64,000 nucleotides of DNA from Adiantum capillus-veneris (taxonomy: Eukaryota > Streptophyta > Polypodiopsida > Polypodiales > Pteridaceae), in assembly GCA_014529385.2 (NCBI GenBank), contig CM043949.1, positions 147,539,850 to 147,603,849 on the forward strand, read 5' to 3'. Below, piece by piece: positions 42,324-53,854 of the stretch. Every line of letters begins with the position of its first letter. The stretch's first letter is position 1. The translations under genes and the position numbers were made by a program. The notes beneath the pieces were generated by a model. It saw nothing but the letters and a program-made list of their open reading frames with translations. It searched no databases and was not told the DNA's origin.

Positions 42324-43625
42324 AATGCTCTCAAAAGAGCAACCAACAATGAGTAGCAAATGTCAACCAAATCAGCCCTAAACTGGCTCGAATCGCATCA
42401 ACAAAAGTCTGCAAAATATGGCTCAAAACCTGATGCAAAGTTGCACCAATAACCGTGCAAAACCTTGCACAAAATCACAAGTCAATATGACTTAATCGCG
42501 CATAAATATCTGACAAAATTTTGGCAGAGTCTCCTTTGTAACTGGAGCAAAATCTCAACAGTAAACCTCAAAGAGACAATAATATATGCCACAATGGCCA
42601 ATCCGGAAACTTATTCAATGCGAAAACAATGCTCTCAAGAGAGCTTACCGGCACTTGAAAGTGCTCGCCAAAATGCATATATAATGGGCATCAACCATGT
42701 GCCATAACCATATGCAAACCATCCGCAAAGACCATGAATCCAAGCACAAAATCACTGCCAAAGTATCCTGTGAAAACCAGTGAAAGAAGCTCCACCTGTG
42801 TGCTCCAAAAACCTGCGTCTCTCAAGAGACCGCTTCGGTGGTGTGTAAACGCCTCCGTACTTCGTTGCCCAAGTCTACCAAAAACCCTCAAACCACAAGC
42901 TTAACACAAGCTGCAATTGCATCTTCAGCTCAGAATTTATGCACTCAACTTCAAGCATCTCCCGTGCTTCCAAAAGTGCATCAAACTCGCACACAATGCG
43001 ACAACAGAAAATATGGAATTTCTATATACAGTCAGTCTGAGCTGAATATCAGCAAAACGGTGAGGAATTTGCAAAAAGTTTCTTCTGCAAAGTTGTAGAC
43101 CACGTCGAAACGGATGGGCCTCATGGGCAGAATTCTCAGATCTGCATTCTACAAGGAGAAAAACGAATCTGAAAACTGTGCTGCTACGCACACAGTTTTA
43201 GGGCAGCACCTTCACTTACACACAATCTTCCACACTCCTTTCTGAGCTTCCACAAGAGCATACATCACTCTCAACTGAGCTCACAAGCTCCCATTGCATT
43301 CTCACAAAGCTTCCAAGCTTTCTTAATCTCTCCACTGTCGAGAGAGAGCGAGCTATCGCCTCGAAGCTCTCAAAGCCGTCGTGCTCTCCGCGTTCACCAT
43401 AGCTCTGATACCAATTGAAGGGGATTGGGGAGCACCACAGACGGAGAGTGAGAGAGAGAGAAGAAACACGACACACAGATATGGGTGGGGAGACTCAAAA
43501 GAGTGAGCAGCCCCCTATACACTTATGCTATGTATAAGGTATACAAGTCAGTGGGCGCCCAGACTCTGGGCGGTCGGGCAAGGCACAGGCGCCTATACCC
43601 CAACAGCCTTTGCTCTCATACCAGT

Positions 43626-43890
43626 TGATGGGAGCAAGCTATGGTGGGTGGTACCGGCTAGAGGAATACATTGTGAGGTGCAGGTGCAGAAACGTGATAT
43701 AGAGAGAGACTCGGTACAGCAGCCAGGAAAAACAAACTCACGCTCTATGCTTATGTATTAAAGTCTATTACATATATATGACCACAAAGTTGCCATGCAC
43801 ACTAAACTTGGACTGACTCTTATTTGCATGCTATAAGCGGTGTTCCCACAGGCAGATGACAATTGATCACCAGGGCTTGCATACCAAACA
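43626..43890 (-). repeat. 5' LTR of D
   Basis: 265 bp. On the minus strand the tRNA-Met-type primer site TGGTATGAGAGC follows it at about 43623-43612. Confidence 0.85.
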
Positions 43891-45391
43891 TTAATAACTA
43901 CCTCTATGTGTATGAGCATACAATGTTCTAGCTCATTTGATTTAATGTGTTTACATAACAATAGGAAGAGCAGCATTTAGATAGTCACGATCTAGTTGCT
44001 TTGCATGTAGAATTTCGACATCAAATGTTTTTGAAAAGTGTGCGGTCTAGCTAGGAAGGTGCAAAACCTTTGACTGTGAGAGGTCGTGATGAGAGTCACA
44101 AACACTTCATAAAAAAGTGTCAAAGTCAACAATCTTTTTCCTTAAAATGGTTTAAAATCTAAGAGTGTTCGTGATAAGGAAGTTCCAAACCCTCTTTCCT
44201 ATTGTACTTGGAATCTGCTTCTTTTGTTAAGTGAGTTCGTGATTAAAGGATCACAAACTCACAACCAATTTTATTTTAAAAAGAGCAATGAAAAACACTT
44301 AAGTTTCAGCCATGAAATTTCAACTCACATACAAGCACAAATCCCATTCAAAACCCAAACCTTTATCATGGAATCTCGTAGCCTCGCCTCTAATTACATA
44401 GTCGTAAATTCAAACTGTTGAAAGGAAATCCCAAGCTTCCACCTTCACATCAACTATTTTCTGGTTTTGCGGGGAATTAAGAGCTTCCATACTGAAGCCC
44501 ACACACCATTTTGATGAAGGGAAACTCTCTCACAAGCTTAGATACAAGATACTAGAGAGAAGGGACTGCACTACACATTCATAGAGCAACCATGAAGTGA
44601 ATACACATAAGGGGGAAAATTGTGAATTTTCCACCATAAGCAAGCAGTCCCCTTGCTTAAAAACTCGTGAAAATTTGCTAATGTGTCAAATGTTTAGTGT
44701 TTTTTTCTCAAAAATAGCTATTTTTGCCATTTTTGTTCAAAATTTGATTGTTTTTTAGCGTTAAAAACCCAAACGAGCTGAGAAAAAATTCCTACTATTA
44801 TGGAAAACTCCCCTAAAGATCAAATCTAATGTTGAACATCAATTTTCCACTTGTCATGATCACTCAACACATGTGTGATAGTCGCGCTTTCTAGTTCCTA
44901 CTTTTGGTAGTTTTATTCGCATTGAACTTTGTAGGCGAGACGAGTGTGCCAGCACGAAACACTTTGCATATGTATATTCTAAAACCAAATTAAACATGAT
45001 ATGAAGTGAGAAAATAGACAATGGTGCCATACAACAATCCTAGTAGTCGCTTTCGTGTATATCATAATATGTACATTATTGCTTTTATCCCCATACATCA
45101 AGAAGTATCAAAAGTGAGGTGAATGTTTTTATTTCACATTATGTGCGTACCATGACATCCACCCTCTCTGAACCTGCACATCCTTTGGTATGTGCCACAA
45201 TATCTAAGCATCAAAACTCATGGTCAAACACCATATCTTCAATTTCATCCTCAGTTTGCATATAGTGGATCCATCCTCCTCCTCACTATATTCCTCAGTT
45301 CACATATAGTTGGATCCTATGAGACTGCAGGAGATATGAATGCCAACTCTCCACCTAGTCATAGCCTCTTATAGACACCCCGAAGCCACGT
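43891..45391. other. AT-rich region without a recognised gene
   Basis: I see no coding region. Short direct repeats near 45246-45315 (CCTCAGTTTGCATATAG / CCTCAGTTCACATATAG) may belong to the 3' LTR of F, which should start on the minus strand near 45428 with TGTTAGGCCAAGGGCC; its far end was not found. Confidence 0.4.
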
Positions 45392-45428
45392 TTAGACTAA
45401 CCCGTTGCCTCTGGCCCTTGGCCTAACA

Positions 45429-45782
45429 TTACTCTCCCCTTGGAGAAGTGTTTTCTTCCTCGAAAACAAAAGGGGAAATTTCTTTTTAAGAGCACTAATG
45501 TTTTTCCACGTGGCACCTTTCTCAAGTATGTCTTTCCACTTGGCTAAGGCTTGTTGATGTACAGGATGACGCGTACATAAATCATGGTAATTGAGAATAT
45601 GCTCAAGCTCATGCGGTTGGGTAGGAGGTTCAATGAAATCAACCAAAATCTGTTGATCGATAACATTGTCGTCCTTATGTAAGTATTTAGATGAACGACT
45701 TACATGGAATATTGGATGAATGCAAGAGTGTGTAGGAATGAGAATTTGTAGGCCATATCACCAACTCGCTTGAGTATCTTAA
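45429..45782 (-). pseudogene. Integrase C-terminus and chromodomain of F
   Basis: It reads GDMAYKF then, in shifting frames, FIEPPTQPHELEHILNYHDL, HQQALAKWKDILEKGATWKN and ISALKKKFPLLF. This matches the end of E (HELERVLDYHEL, WKDRPEEGATWENISVLKKK). The chromodomain-type fold (LAKWKD...ATWKN) ends just before the purine tract. Confidence 0.7.
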
Positions 45783-47114
45783 CACTAGAATGGTAACCTA
45801 ACAGGACATAAAAGTGTCCTTTCAGGGTTTTGGGAAAAAATTCCAAAACCAAAGTAGATCCACTCATTTTGAAAAATCCTTTCATGAGCTTATAGTTCAA
45901 TAACTACTACGTATGGAAAAAATGAGAAACTTGTAATTTTTCTCATCCCTTGGTCACTACAAGCCTCCAAAGTTGATGGACCACTGCATTTTGCCTAAAA
46001 CAACAATTTCTTATGGTTGATTGCATATAAATAAGAGTGGAGATTTTTGTAGGACATGAGATAAAATGCCCCGTTAACTTCAATGGGTTGGTGACCAAAA
46101 CATATGGTTGCTTTTACCTCATTAATTTTCTTTTGGGCAAAAAAAATAGGTACAAAAAAGTTACATTTTTGCCATTCTACGGACCTATCATCAAAGTTTC
46201 TATAGTTACGCTCAATACAGATACTATATACATGTTTTCTTAGTTCCCTTTGGGCCTCTGGATTCAAAAGGAGCCATGGACCATGTCAAAAGGATAATGG
46301 ATCTCTTACAATTGGAACCTTGGGGGCAATGATAAATTGCTAAATACAGCAAACATGAAAAAACTGGGTTTAGCATTATGACCTCTAGAAACCCATAGAA
46401 ACTACTCAATATCTAGCCAAGTTTGTAGTCTATGATTAGATATGGTTACTACCTACAAAATACACACAATTGGCCTAAGAAACTAGCAATATTGAGAAAG
46501 TTATACTTGCTACTCTAAAATGTATCGTATTCTTCAGCAATCAAAAAACTCAACCATCATCATATACTATGCTATATAGACCCCCAAAACTCAAGGAAGA
46601 TTAGCTTTATGTTATACATTACACTTACACAATCAAAATTGAATTTGGATGTCAAGAAAGCCACCAAAAAAATCATAAAAGTGCTAATTTTGGCCAAAAA
46701 ACGGGATTATGCAATTCTTGTAAATTGGTCATAACTTTCAATTTTAACACTTAGCTCTCCCTACGAGCATCAAAACATGTTGAGAACTATGAAGGCCTAA
46801 CCTCTAGCCATCTAAACCTCACAAACATGAAGTTTAGAGTGGTATAGTTGCCAAAAATTGAAAAAAAAGCCAAAAACAGGACCCGTTTTTTCACACAGTT
46901 TAGGTTCAAAAATGTTGTGCAAGAGTAAGGTTAATGGTGAGATCGATACTCAAAAAAAAAAAGCTAAGTTTTTTTCAGCTCATAAGGCAACTTTGTGGAT
47001 ATATAGCACCTAGAAATTCATTTTCATACTCTTTAAATAATTCAAGCAAAATGGTCACTTAATAGGACACAAAAGTGTCCAAGGACATAAAAGTGTCCTG
47101 TTACCATTCTAGTG
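45783..47114. mobile_element. Non-autonomous CACTA-type DNA transposon
   Basis: 1332 bp with perfect terminal inverted repeats CACTAGAATGGTAAC / GTTACCATTCTAGTG. Subterminal copies of AGGACATAAAAGTGTCCT-like units lie inside both ends (one at left, two at right). It sits in the integrase of F; a 3-bp duplication (TAA, with one copy read as TTA) restores the frame CGPFKILKR on removal. Both the termini and the duplication length fit CACTA/EnSpm. The AT-rich interior has no transposase. Confidence 0.8.
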
Positions 47115-47281
47115 TTAAAGGCCCACAATACCTCGGAGATAATTTAGGTGTTGGCCCAGTCTTCAGACTTTCTAAATGCTCTGGCACTCGCAAAATTACC
47201 TCTTCCCCTTTTGTGAAAATAACTTGCCGACGTTTATCATCAGCAAGCAAGAAGCTTGAACCAATAGCCTCCAAGGCTTAG
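47115..47281 (-). pseudogene. Integrase C-terminal piece of F
   Basis: On the minus strand LADDKRRQVIFTKGEEVILR then VPEHLESLKTGPTPKLSPRY, equal to the E segment YADEKHRQVTFEEGEEVFLC / SLKTGPTPKLSPRYCGPF. Confidence 0.75.
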
Positions 47282-48405
47282 CACCTCCAAGACACAAGCT
47301 CCTCTTTAGAGGTCCTTCTCACGGAATGTCTACAGAGCCTCTCATTGACAATTGTTTCTACTGCTTGTAGAGAGCCAATAAAGTCCGATATCCTCGACTC
47401 AAGTCTCCAGAGACCAAACAAATCCCAAATGATGTTGGATGTATGAGATATATGTGTATGGAAGCACAACACACATGAGCACACGTGCACAATGTGCACC
47501 ATAATTGATATGTATGCAAGACATGTGCATAGAGGCACTCTCAAGGCACTACACACATGTAAGTGGGTTTTAGACATTGCCTATACATCATGTATACGGT
47601 AAGACTGCCCATAAACATGAGCACACACAAGATGTGCACCACATTTTCTATGTATGCATGCTTTGCACCATTGGCCAAGAAGGCCGCACTCTCAACAAAT
47701 TGGACCAACAAAAATCGAGAAACCAAAGCAGAACATTGACATACACATGAAAATAAAGAAGAAGACGACAACAAACAAATAACCTGTTGCAATTTTATGT
47801 GGGGGAGAAATTCCTTCAAACTACAAACAACAATAACCATGTGAATCTGCATGCACTCAGTTGTGTGTCACCCTCATTTATGATAGGGAAGCTTTGTGTT
47901 TCTATCCTTGTGTTTGGGAGACTTGTATGCTTACTCTTTTGTGGCAGGGGAGGCTTGTTACGGTGCGGGGTTTGTTGCACCGCAAGACCTACACCCTGAC
48001 GTGTGAGGAGAAGTTTGTGTGCCTACACCCATTGTGAAAGGGGATGCAAATTTGCATAGCTTCATCCTTGTTTGTGTTTGAGGGGAGATAGTTTGTGTGA
48101 GTGCAATAACTTTTGTATTATGTGCAACAATACCCTTATCTATGTAAAACCTATGTGTAAGACATGTGATCCAAAACATACGAAGTCTTTGTAAAAGCCT
48201 AAGTTTGGCTTAAGGGGGTGATTGTAAGGGTAAGCCCAAGTTGTGGCACCATGTGAGGAAGACCTCTAGCCACCTAGGAAGATGAGATTGTCCAATAGCA
48301 AGAGGATGCAACCTCTCTAACCAATGATTGTAAAGCACCAAGCCTACATTAGAGGCTGCTTTCTTATCAATAAATTGCACTTTGACTCCTATCATTGTGT
48401 CTATA

Positions 48406-48456
<51 letters not shown>

Positions 48457-48606
48457 CTCTTGCTTTTGGCATAACCCAACCCTAATCACCATCTCTCTAG
48501 CCCTAACACTAACACCATGGTTAAGCTAAGGCTTCACCCTCCATAGCCTAACACTAACCATTGGTGATTAGGGAGTACGCTTCCGCATCGACTAACCCAT
48601 CAATCT
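47282..48606. mobile_element. Unidentified insertion in F, possibly an LTR remnant
   Basis: Foreign DNA between two halves of the F integrase. It has a diverged direct repeat of about 141 bp (CATGAGCACAC at 47474 and 47615), an AATAAA signal near 48370, then (TC)n(TG)n (48406-48456), and ends with CCCTAACACTAACA-like words. The start TGATTGTAAGGGTAAGCCC at about 48220, after a purine stretch, looks like an LTR edge. No coding region was recognised and target duplications were not resolved. Confidence 0.4.
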
Positions 48607-48704
48607 TGGAGGAAAGCCTTGACCTACTGAAGCTTTTGAGTCACTAATCCCACCATAATTGGTGACCTTGGTTGAAAGCCATATATAAACATGAAAGGAA
48701 TAAA
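48607..48704 (-). pseudogene. Integrase piece of F next to element E
   Basis: On the minus strand PFMFIYGFQPRS then, with shifts, KAFLQD, which corresponds to PFMLMYSF and KDFLQD in E. It directly continues the frame that ends at 54609 on the other side of E. Confidence 0.75.
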
Positions 48705-48835
48705 TGTCAGGACAACGACAAGGCCGGGCTAGGCAGTGTGGAAAGGGAGTCCAACTAGGGCAAAGGGATAGGATCCATGCTATATAGTGGGTGGTTGGGA
48801 GGTGGACTCCTAGGTTCAGTTCCCCTTCTCTAACA
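48705..48835 (+). repeat. 5' LTR of E
   Basis: 131 bp, unusually short for Ty3. It matches 54456-54608 apart from about 22 bp missing near its start and several substitutions. Confidence 0.85.
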
Positions 48836-49618
48836 TTCGTATCAAGAGCAAGGTTCCTTTTTTGGGAAAGGCACAGTCGTGGAGGAGGGGAGCCACACAA
48901 TTGTGCATGCTTTTTTACATGTTGGGGTCAAGGGGGCGTGGATCTCACTCCCTGTGAGGAGGACAAAAAGCCCGAAGGCGTGGGCAACAGCCCTTGCAAG
49001 GAGAATCCACCTGTCGGCGACTTGCATCAAAGCACGCCCTTGTGGGCTCTACGGCACTTTCACGTGCCTGCAGAGCAGGCGGAGGCGAGCACCATACGAG
49101 GCCGGGGGAGCTTGCCTCAACCCCTTGCACTGTCTGCAAGCGGCCATAGCCGCTGAGCTATTCCAATTACACACCCACACCCGACGGGCGCGCAACCCCT
49201 TGGGGGTTAGTGGCCAAAGTTTTTTTTCAACACAAGGGACGATACCCATAGTGGGGTAGCCCCACCTTCCTCTTTGTGCAGCTTCCACAAGGTTCGGCAA
49301 GGCTCGGCATATCGACACGATCGGCAAGTACTTCGACACACACATTTTCTGCGTATTATTGGCAGAAACTCAAAAATTTAATAAAAGCATCTCGAGGGGA
49401 GTTCCAAATGACATTATTTTTCAAAATCAATCAACGGTTGAATGCATAATTGATTCGGCTACAAGGGATTAAGGAATTCCCTATACGACGGACATTTCGG
49501 ACGGATTTCCACCTGGATAATATCGACTTTGACGGAATTAGCAAGGCTAATTAAACTTTGCAAGTGCTCTCAATCTCAGGTATTTTTCTGACTATTCCTT
49601 GCACCGCACTGTGTCGCC
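48836..49618 (+). other. Leader of element E
   Basis: A long untranslated stretch between LTR and gag. It is GC-rich in its first half (48900-49260), then AT-rich. Frames here are short and overlapping, so I see no gene. Confidence 0.5.
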
Positions 49619-50902
49619 ATGGATTCAAATATCAATATGACTTTTGATTTTGAGCAAAATACGCTTGATCCTGCCCATGATGGCCCACAATCGCATCCTC
49701 TCAAGGAGAGTACCCGTGACGCTACAGTAGGTGATGACACTTATGAATTGCTCGACATTCAAGAATTTTGTGCACTTCAGACACACATGTCAGTCATGGA
49801 CGAAAATTTTAAAGCTTTAATTGAAAATGTCACTAAACTATCCACATTAGTGATTCAATTAATGCAACAACAGTCCAAGGATCCTGCTGACACGCACATG
49901 CATGAGCACGTTGCTACACAAGGGCAAGGCCCTTCTAATCAAGGTCAAGGCCCTTTTAATCAAGGGCAAGGCCCAACTGCTGATACTTTGCACACTCTAA
50001 CTGCAAAAGAGGTGGATGAGCTGTTGAAAAACACCAAACCACCGACTTTTAAGGGAGAAGACCGAGATCGCAATAAGGATGCAGTGAATATCTTTCTCAG
50101 CAAGTGGGATGGAATTCACACCTTACAGCGTACTCCGGACGTAGTCAAAGCTCTGCAAACGAGCTTAACTCTGAAAGGCAAGGCCTACAAATGGTGGATG
50201 TCTCTCAAGGAGAAGAATATCATACCATAGAGTTGGGCAGCTTTTGAAGCTATGTTTCGCAAAGAATTTTTGCCTACAAATGAGGCAGATCGGAATTGGA
50301 CGGCTTGGGACACGTTTTCCATGTGCCAATACCGATCATTGCTTGAATATATATCTCACTATCGGGATGTTATCCTCAAGTTGGAAGGATTAGATAACTT
50401 TCAACAAGTACGGGGGTTTATACGTGGTCTGACACTAGAGCTTAAGAAGCACGTCAAGACCCAAGACCCTAAAACACTTGAGGAAGCCATAGTGAAAGCA
50501 CATATTCAGGATGATCCAGATTAAAAGAAAGCACACAATATTCACGTGCCTGCTAATACACATGGTAATACACACACGCAGTATGGGCACAATAAAAGGA
50601 AATTTATAGTAGCCAATTCAGAAGCATCTAAAAAACCCAAGGGGTGTAGAGGTCCTCTCTCTCCCGAGGACTTTGATAAAGCTAAGAAAGAGAAATTATG
50701 TTTTCAATGTTTAGGAAGCGGTCATGGCAAAAAGGATTGTCCCAAGGGAAAATCTGTTGCACATGGCAAGGAGAAAGCAGTGCACACGGTGCAACTGCTG
50801 CCTCTTGAGTCTTCCTCACAATTCTCTACAGTGGAAGTAACACACACCGAGGTGGTGCATGAATGTTGTCTCACAGCTTCCATGTGGCAACAGACCACAT
50901 GA
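49619..50902 (+). pseudogene. Gag of element E
   Basis: One frame from MDSNINMTFDFEQNTL with only two stops (TAG at 50228, TAA at 50522). It has a short repeat GQGPSNQGQGPFNQGQGP at about residues 100-118, the capsid region (KAYKWWMSLKEKNIIP, WAAFEAMFRKEFLP, YISHYRDVILKLEG) and a zinc knuckle CFQCLGSGHGKKDCPKGK near 50700-50755. Gag forms the particle; this copy is nearly open but not intact. Confidence 0.8.
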
Positions 50903-51398
50903 GTTAGTACGTATGCACGGATCTCTGCAAGGGCACAAGATGTGCATCTTGGTAGATGACTTCGGACCACGTGAGTTAGTACGTATGCACGGATCTCTGC
51001 AAGGGCACAAGGTGTGCATCTTGGTAGATGACGGTGCTACTCACAATTTCATCAATTACGAATTGGTGAAAAAACTCAAATTGCCTCACACTCCGAGTAC
51101 CCACCGCTACAAGGTAGCAATGATGAATGGACATGATACCAAAATCTGGGATACTCAAGTCCGAGCTATTCCGTTGGAAGTACAAGGTTACTTCACATCC
51201 TTGGATTTTCAGGTTATGAACATGGAGAGGGCAGACGTGGTCCTTGGTAGGGAGTGGTTTCATAGCCTAGGACCATCACTGAAGCGTAGCTATGAGCACA
51301 ACAGCTTGATGTTCGAATCCCATGGTGCACATGTGTTGTTGTTAGGAGAGAAGGATGTACCTTCTTCACCATTGATTTGCACAACTGAGCTTATGTAG
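50859..51398 (+). pseudogene. Protease of element E with a 24-residue duplication
   Basis: A different frame from gag. The segment ELVRMHGSLQGHK(M/V)CILVDD occurs twice in tandem (72-bp period, starting 50901 and 50973). Only the second copy continues as DDGATHNFINYEL, the retropepsin active site; the first reads VDDFGPREL. The flap side and the ADVVLGREWFHSLG strand follow. The frame ends with TAG at 51398. Confidence 0.75.
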
Positions 51399-51431
51399 CT
51401 CGTTTCTGATAATGAAATAGATCAAGTTTTC

Positions 51432-52372
51432 TTGTGTTACTCACTGTCTCATTTTCTCTCTAACATTGAATTTGTTGAACATTCCTCAACGCCGCATGCT
51501 TCTCTCTCATCTCTTACACGAATGGCTACTTCCAAACAAGCAAATGTTTTTAGTGAGTTACAGAAATTATTAAAGGAATTTCAAGACGTTTTTCCTAATG
51601 ATTTGCCACCAAGATTACCACCGACACGATCGGTGCAACATAGCATCGATGTGGTTGCAGGCTGTAAACCTGCCAGTAAACCGCCCTACCGTATGAGTTA
51701 TTATAAAGCTGCTGAGGTAGAATGTCAGCTTGTTGACTACCTTAGCAGAGGGTTTATACAACCTTGTTCTTCACCATGGACTTCTCCTATCCTATTAGTG
51801 AAGAAAAAAGACGGCAGTATGCGCATGTGTGTAGACTACTGTGGCTTAGATGCGGTTCCGGTTAGGAACAAGTACCCATTGCCATGAGTAGATGAGTTTT
51901 TTGACAAACTCACTCATGCTTGCATTTTTACGAAAATAGACTTGCGGTCAGGTTATCACAAGTCCGTATTCGACTTGCTGATATACCCAAAACTGCATTC
52001 CGAGCAAGGTTTGGACACTACGAGTTTTTGGTGATGCCCTTTGGGTTAACCAATGCGCCCGCAACATTCATGACACTTATGGATAGTGTCTTGAAGCCGT
52101 ACTTGGGCAAATTTGTCATCGTTCTCCTCAATGACATTCTAGTCTATAGTGCTTCTGAAGAAGAACACTTACAACATCTCAGACAGGTGTTCAAGTTGTT
52201 ACGAACAAACAAATTATATGCCAATGAATCTAAGTGTGATTTTTTGAAAGAAGAAATTCACTATCTAGGGCATGTTATTTCAGCTAATGGGCTATATATG
52301 GATCAATCCAAAGTGGATACAATCCGGCAAAGGACTTCTCCTAAAAATATGGAAGAGTTACAGATTTTTTAA
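51432..52372 (+). pseudogene. Reverse transcriptase of element E
   Basis: It contains [40 protein letters not shown], a stop at 51885, a frameshift over the first catalytic Asp (IDLRSGYH is readable), then VMPFGLTNAPATFMTLMDSV and VLLNDILVYS, where Asn replaces the first Asp of the F/Y-x-D-D pair. GHVISANGLYMDQSKVDTI follows. Catalysis would be lost. Confidence 0.8.
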
Positions 52373-52402
52373 GGATTTGAAGGTTTTTACCGCAAGTTCG
52401 TT

Positions 52403-52900
52403 AAAAACTATGCTAATATTTTTGTTCCCATGACGGATCAACTGAAAGGCAAAGGCAAAGCTTTTCAGTGGGGACCCGCTGAACATCACAGTTTCGATAC
52501 ACTCAAGGATGCTTTGGCTACAGCTATTGTAGATCCTTAGAAACCATTTGTTTTGGAAACGGATGCCAGTAACCGTGCTATTGGAGTAGTCATGTTACAA
52601 GACGGACGGCCAATTCCATTTGAAAGCAAGAAGCTTGATGCAGCTCTGCAGAACTACTCTGCCTATGAGCGCGAACTCTATGCAATAGTGTCTGCCTTAA
52701 AAACATGGCGGCTCAGTTTGAGATTGTGTTTGACCATGAAAGCATCAAATGGTTTACACAACAAACGGATTTGAAGGGCCGGAAAGCCAAGTGGGCCGAG
52801 ATTCTTCAGGAATATGACGCCAAGCTCCGGTATTGTAAAGGTCGATACAATGTGGTGGCTGACACTCTAAGTCGTATGCCGAAGATCAATTCTCTGTTGT
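52403..52900 (+). pseudogene. RNase H of element E
   Basis: ETDASNRAIGVVMLQDGRPI, FESKKLDAALQNYSAYEREL with the catalytic Asp and Glu, then after a frameshift FDHESIKWFTQQTDLKGRKA and NVVADTLSRMPKINSL. It degrades the RNA strand of the hybrid in live elements. Confidence 0.75.
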
Positions 52901-52949
52901 TCACAGAACTTCGTAGTGAATTTTTGGATTCTCTCAAAGGCAATTATGA

Positions 52950-53836
52950 GCAAGATGAAGCATATTCCAAAGTGTGGAGCCATGTACAAATGAGGGATCC
53001 TTCTCACTCCAATGATGGTAGTGTAACGTTAACCTCCACACCTAGTTCTCCTCTATCGAATGATGAATTACAACAATGGAAGCATTTCACCATCGACAAT
53101 GGGTACCTACTCCATAAGGGGAGAGTTTGTGTGCCGATGGACACAGACATTCGGCGCCAAATTCTTCATGAATGTCATGATAGTCCAAGTGCAGGGCACC
53201 CAGGTATTAGAAAAACTTATGCTCTCGTACGACGATAGTTTTACTGGCCAGGTATACATGGCTTTGTTCAAGCTTATGTCTTGCATTGCCAAAAATGTCA
53301 AGTTAACAAAGTAGAGCGCCTGAAAGCAGGAGGACTCTTACATCCTTTGAAGATTCCCAATGGTAAATGGGAAAGTATCTCTATGGACTTTATTGTGGGT
53401 TTGCCAACCATTGTACGAGGTTATGACTCGGTATGGATGTGTAGTAGACCGGTTGACTAAACTATATAAGTTTATCCCAACCAAATCAACGGTTAAGACA
53501 CTAGAACTAGCCAAGTTATTTGTGGACAACTTATACAAGTTGTATGGTTTGCCAAGTAAAATTGTCAGTGATCGTGATCCCAAGTTTAACAGTCACTTTT
53601 GGAGGGCTGTGTTTAAACGATTGGGTACACAACTAAACCTATGTACAGCCGATCATCCAGAAACAGATGGTCAGACTGAACGAGTTAACCAAGTGCTAGA
53701 GGATATGCTAAGAGCATACGTCAGCAAAAAACAGTCAGACTGGGAAGAATACTTACCTATTCTCGAGTTTGCCTACAACAGTGCTAAGCATGTCACAACT
53801 GGATTTAGTCCTTTCATGCTCATGTATAGTTTTTAA
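52950..53836 (+). pseudogene. Integrase of element E
   Basis: Zinc-binding part HECHDSPSAGHPGIRKTYAL then HCQKCQVNK. The core spans two frames: MDFIVGLPTIVRGYDSVW, a shift, VDRLTKLYKFIPTKSTVKTL (first Asp), KIVSDRDPKFNSHFWRAVFK (second Asp) and DGQTERVNQVLEDML (Glu). The triad residues are all readable, unlike A and B, though two shifts and a stop break it. Confidence 0.8.
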
Positions 53837-53854
53837 CCTAGGTCACTTGTTACG

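Larger units (their letters stand above)
40232..43605 (-). mobile_element. Ty1/copia deletion derivative C
   Basis: 190-bp LTRs (40232-40421, 43416-43605), perfect target duplication GCCTT (40227-40231, 43606-43610), primer site TTGGTATCAGAGC on the minus strand at about 43413-43401, and a purine tract (AAGTGGGAGG) next to the 3' LTR. Inside are a copia gag and protease, then a junction straight into the RNase H end of pol. Integrase and most of RT are missing. It could only move with enzymes from a complete relative. Confidence 0.85.
38889..43890 (-). mobile_element. Small LTR retroelement D, split by copia element C
   Basis: Two 265-bp LTRs (38889-39153, 43626-43890) with a perfect target duplication TTAAT (38884-38888 and 43891-43895). 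On the minus strand the LTR is TGTTKGGYATGCAAGCCC to CTCCCATCA, followed by the primer site TGGTATGAGAGC. Its own internal region is only about 1.1 kb (39154-40231 plus 43611-43625) without recognisable gag or pol, so it is a non-autonomous element near the TRIM size class. C is inserted just after the primer site. A 26-G run lies at 39769-39794. Confidence 0.8.

Noticed and set aside
45779-47118. piggyBac-like element because TTAA flanks both ends
   Set aside because: The ends start with CACTA and the integrase frame is restored only with a 3-bp duplication; TTAA is probably coincidence.
47075-47281. Plus-strand frame of 68 codons
   Set aside because: It is antisense to the integrase C-terminus of F.
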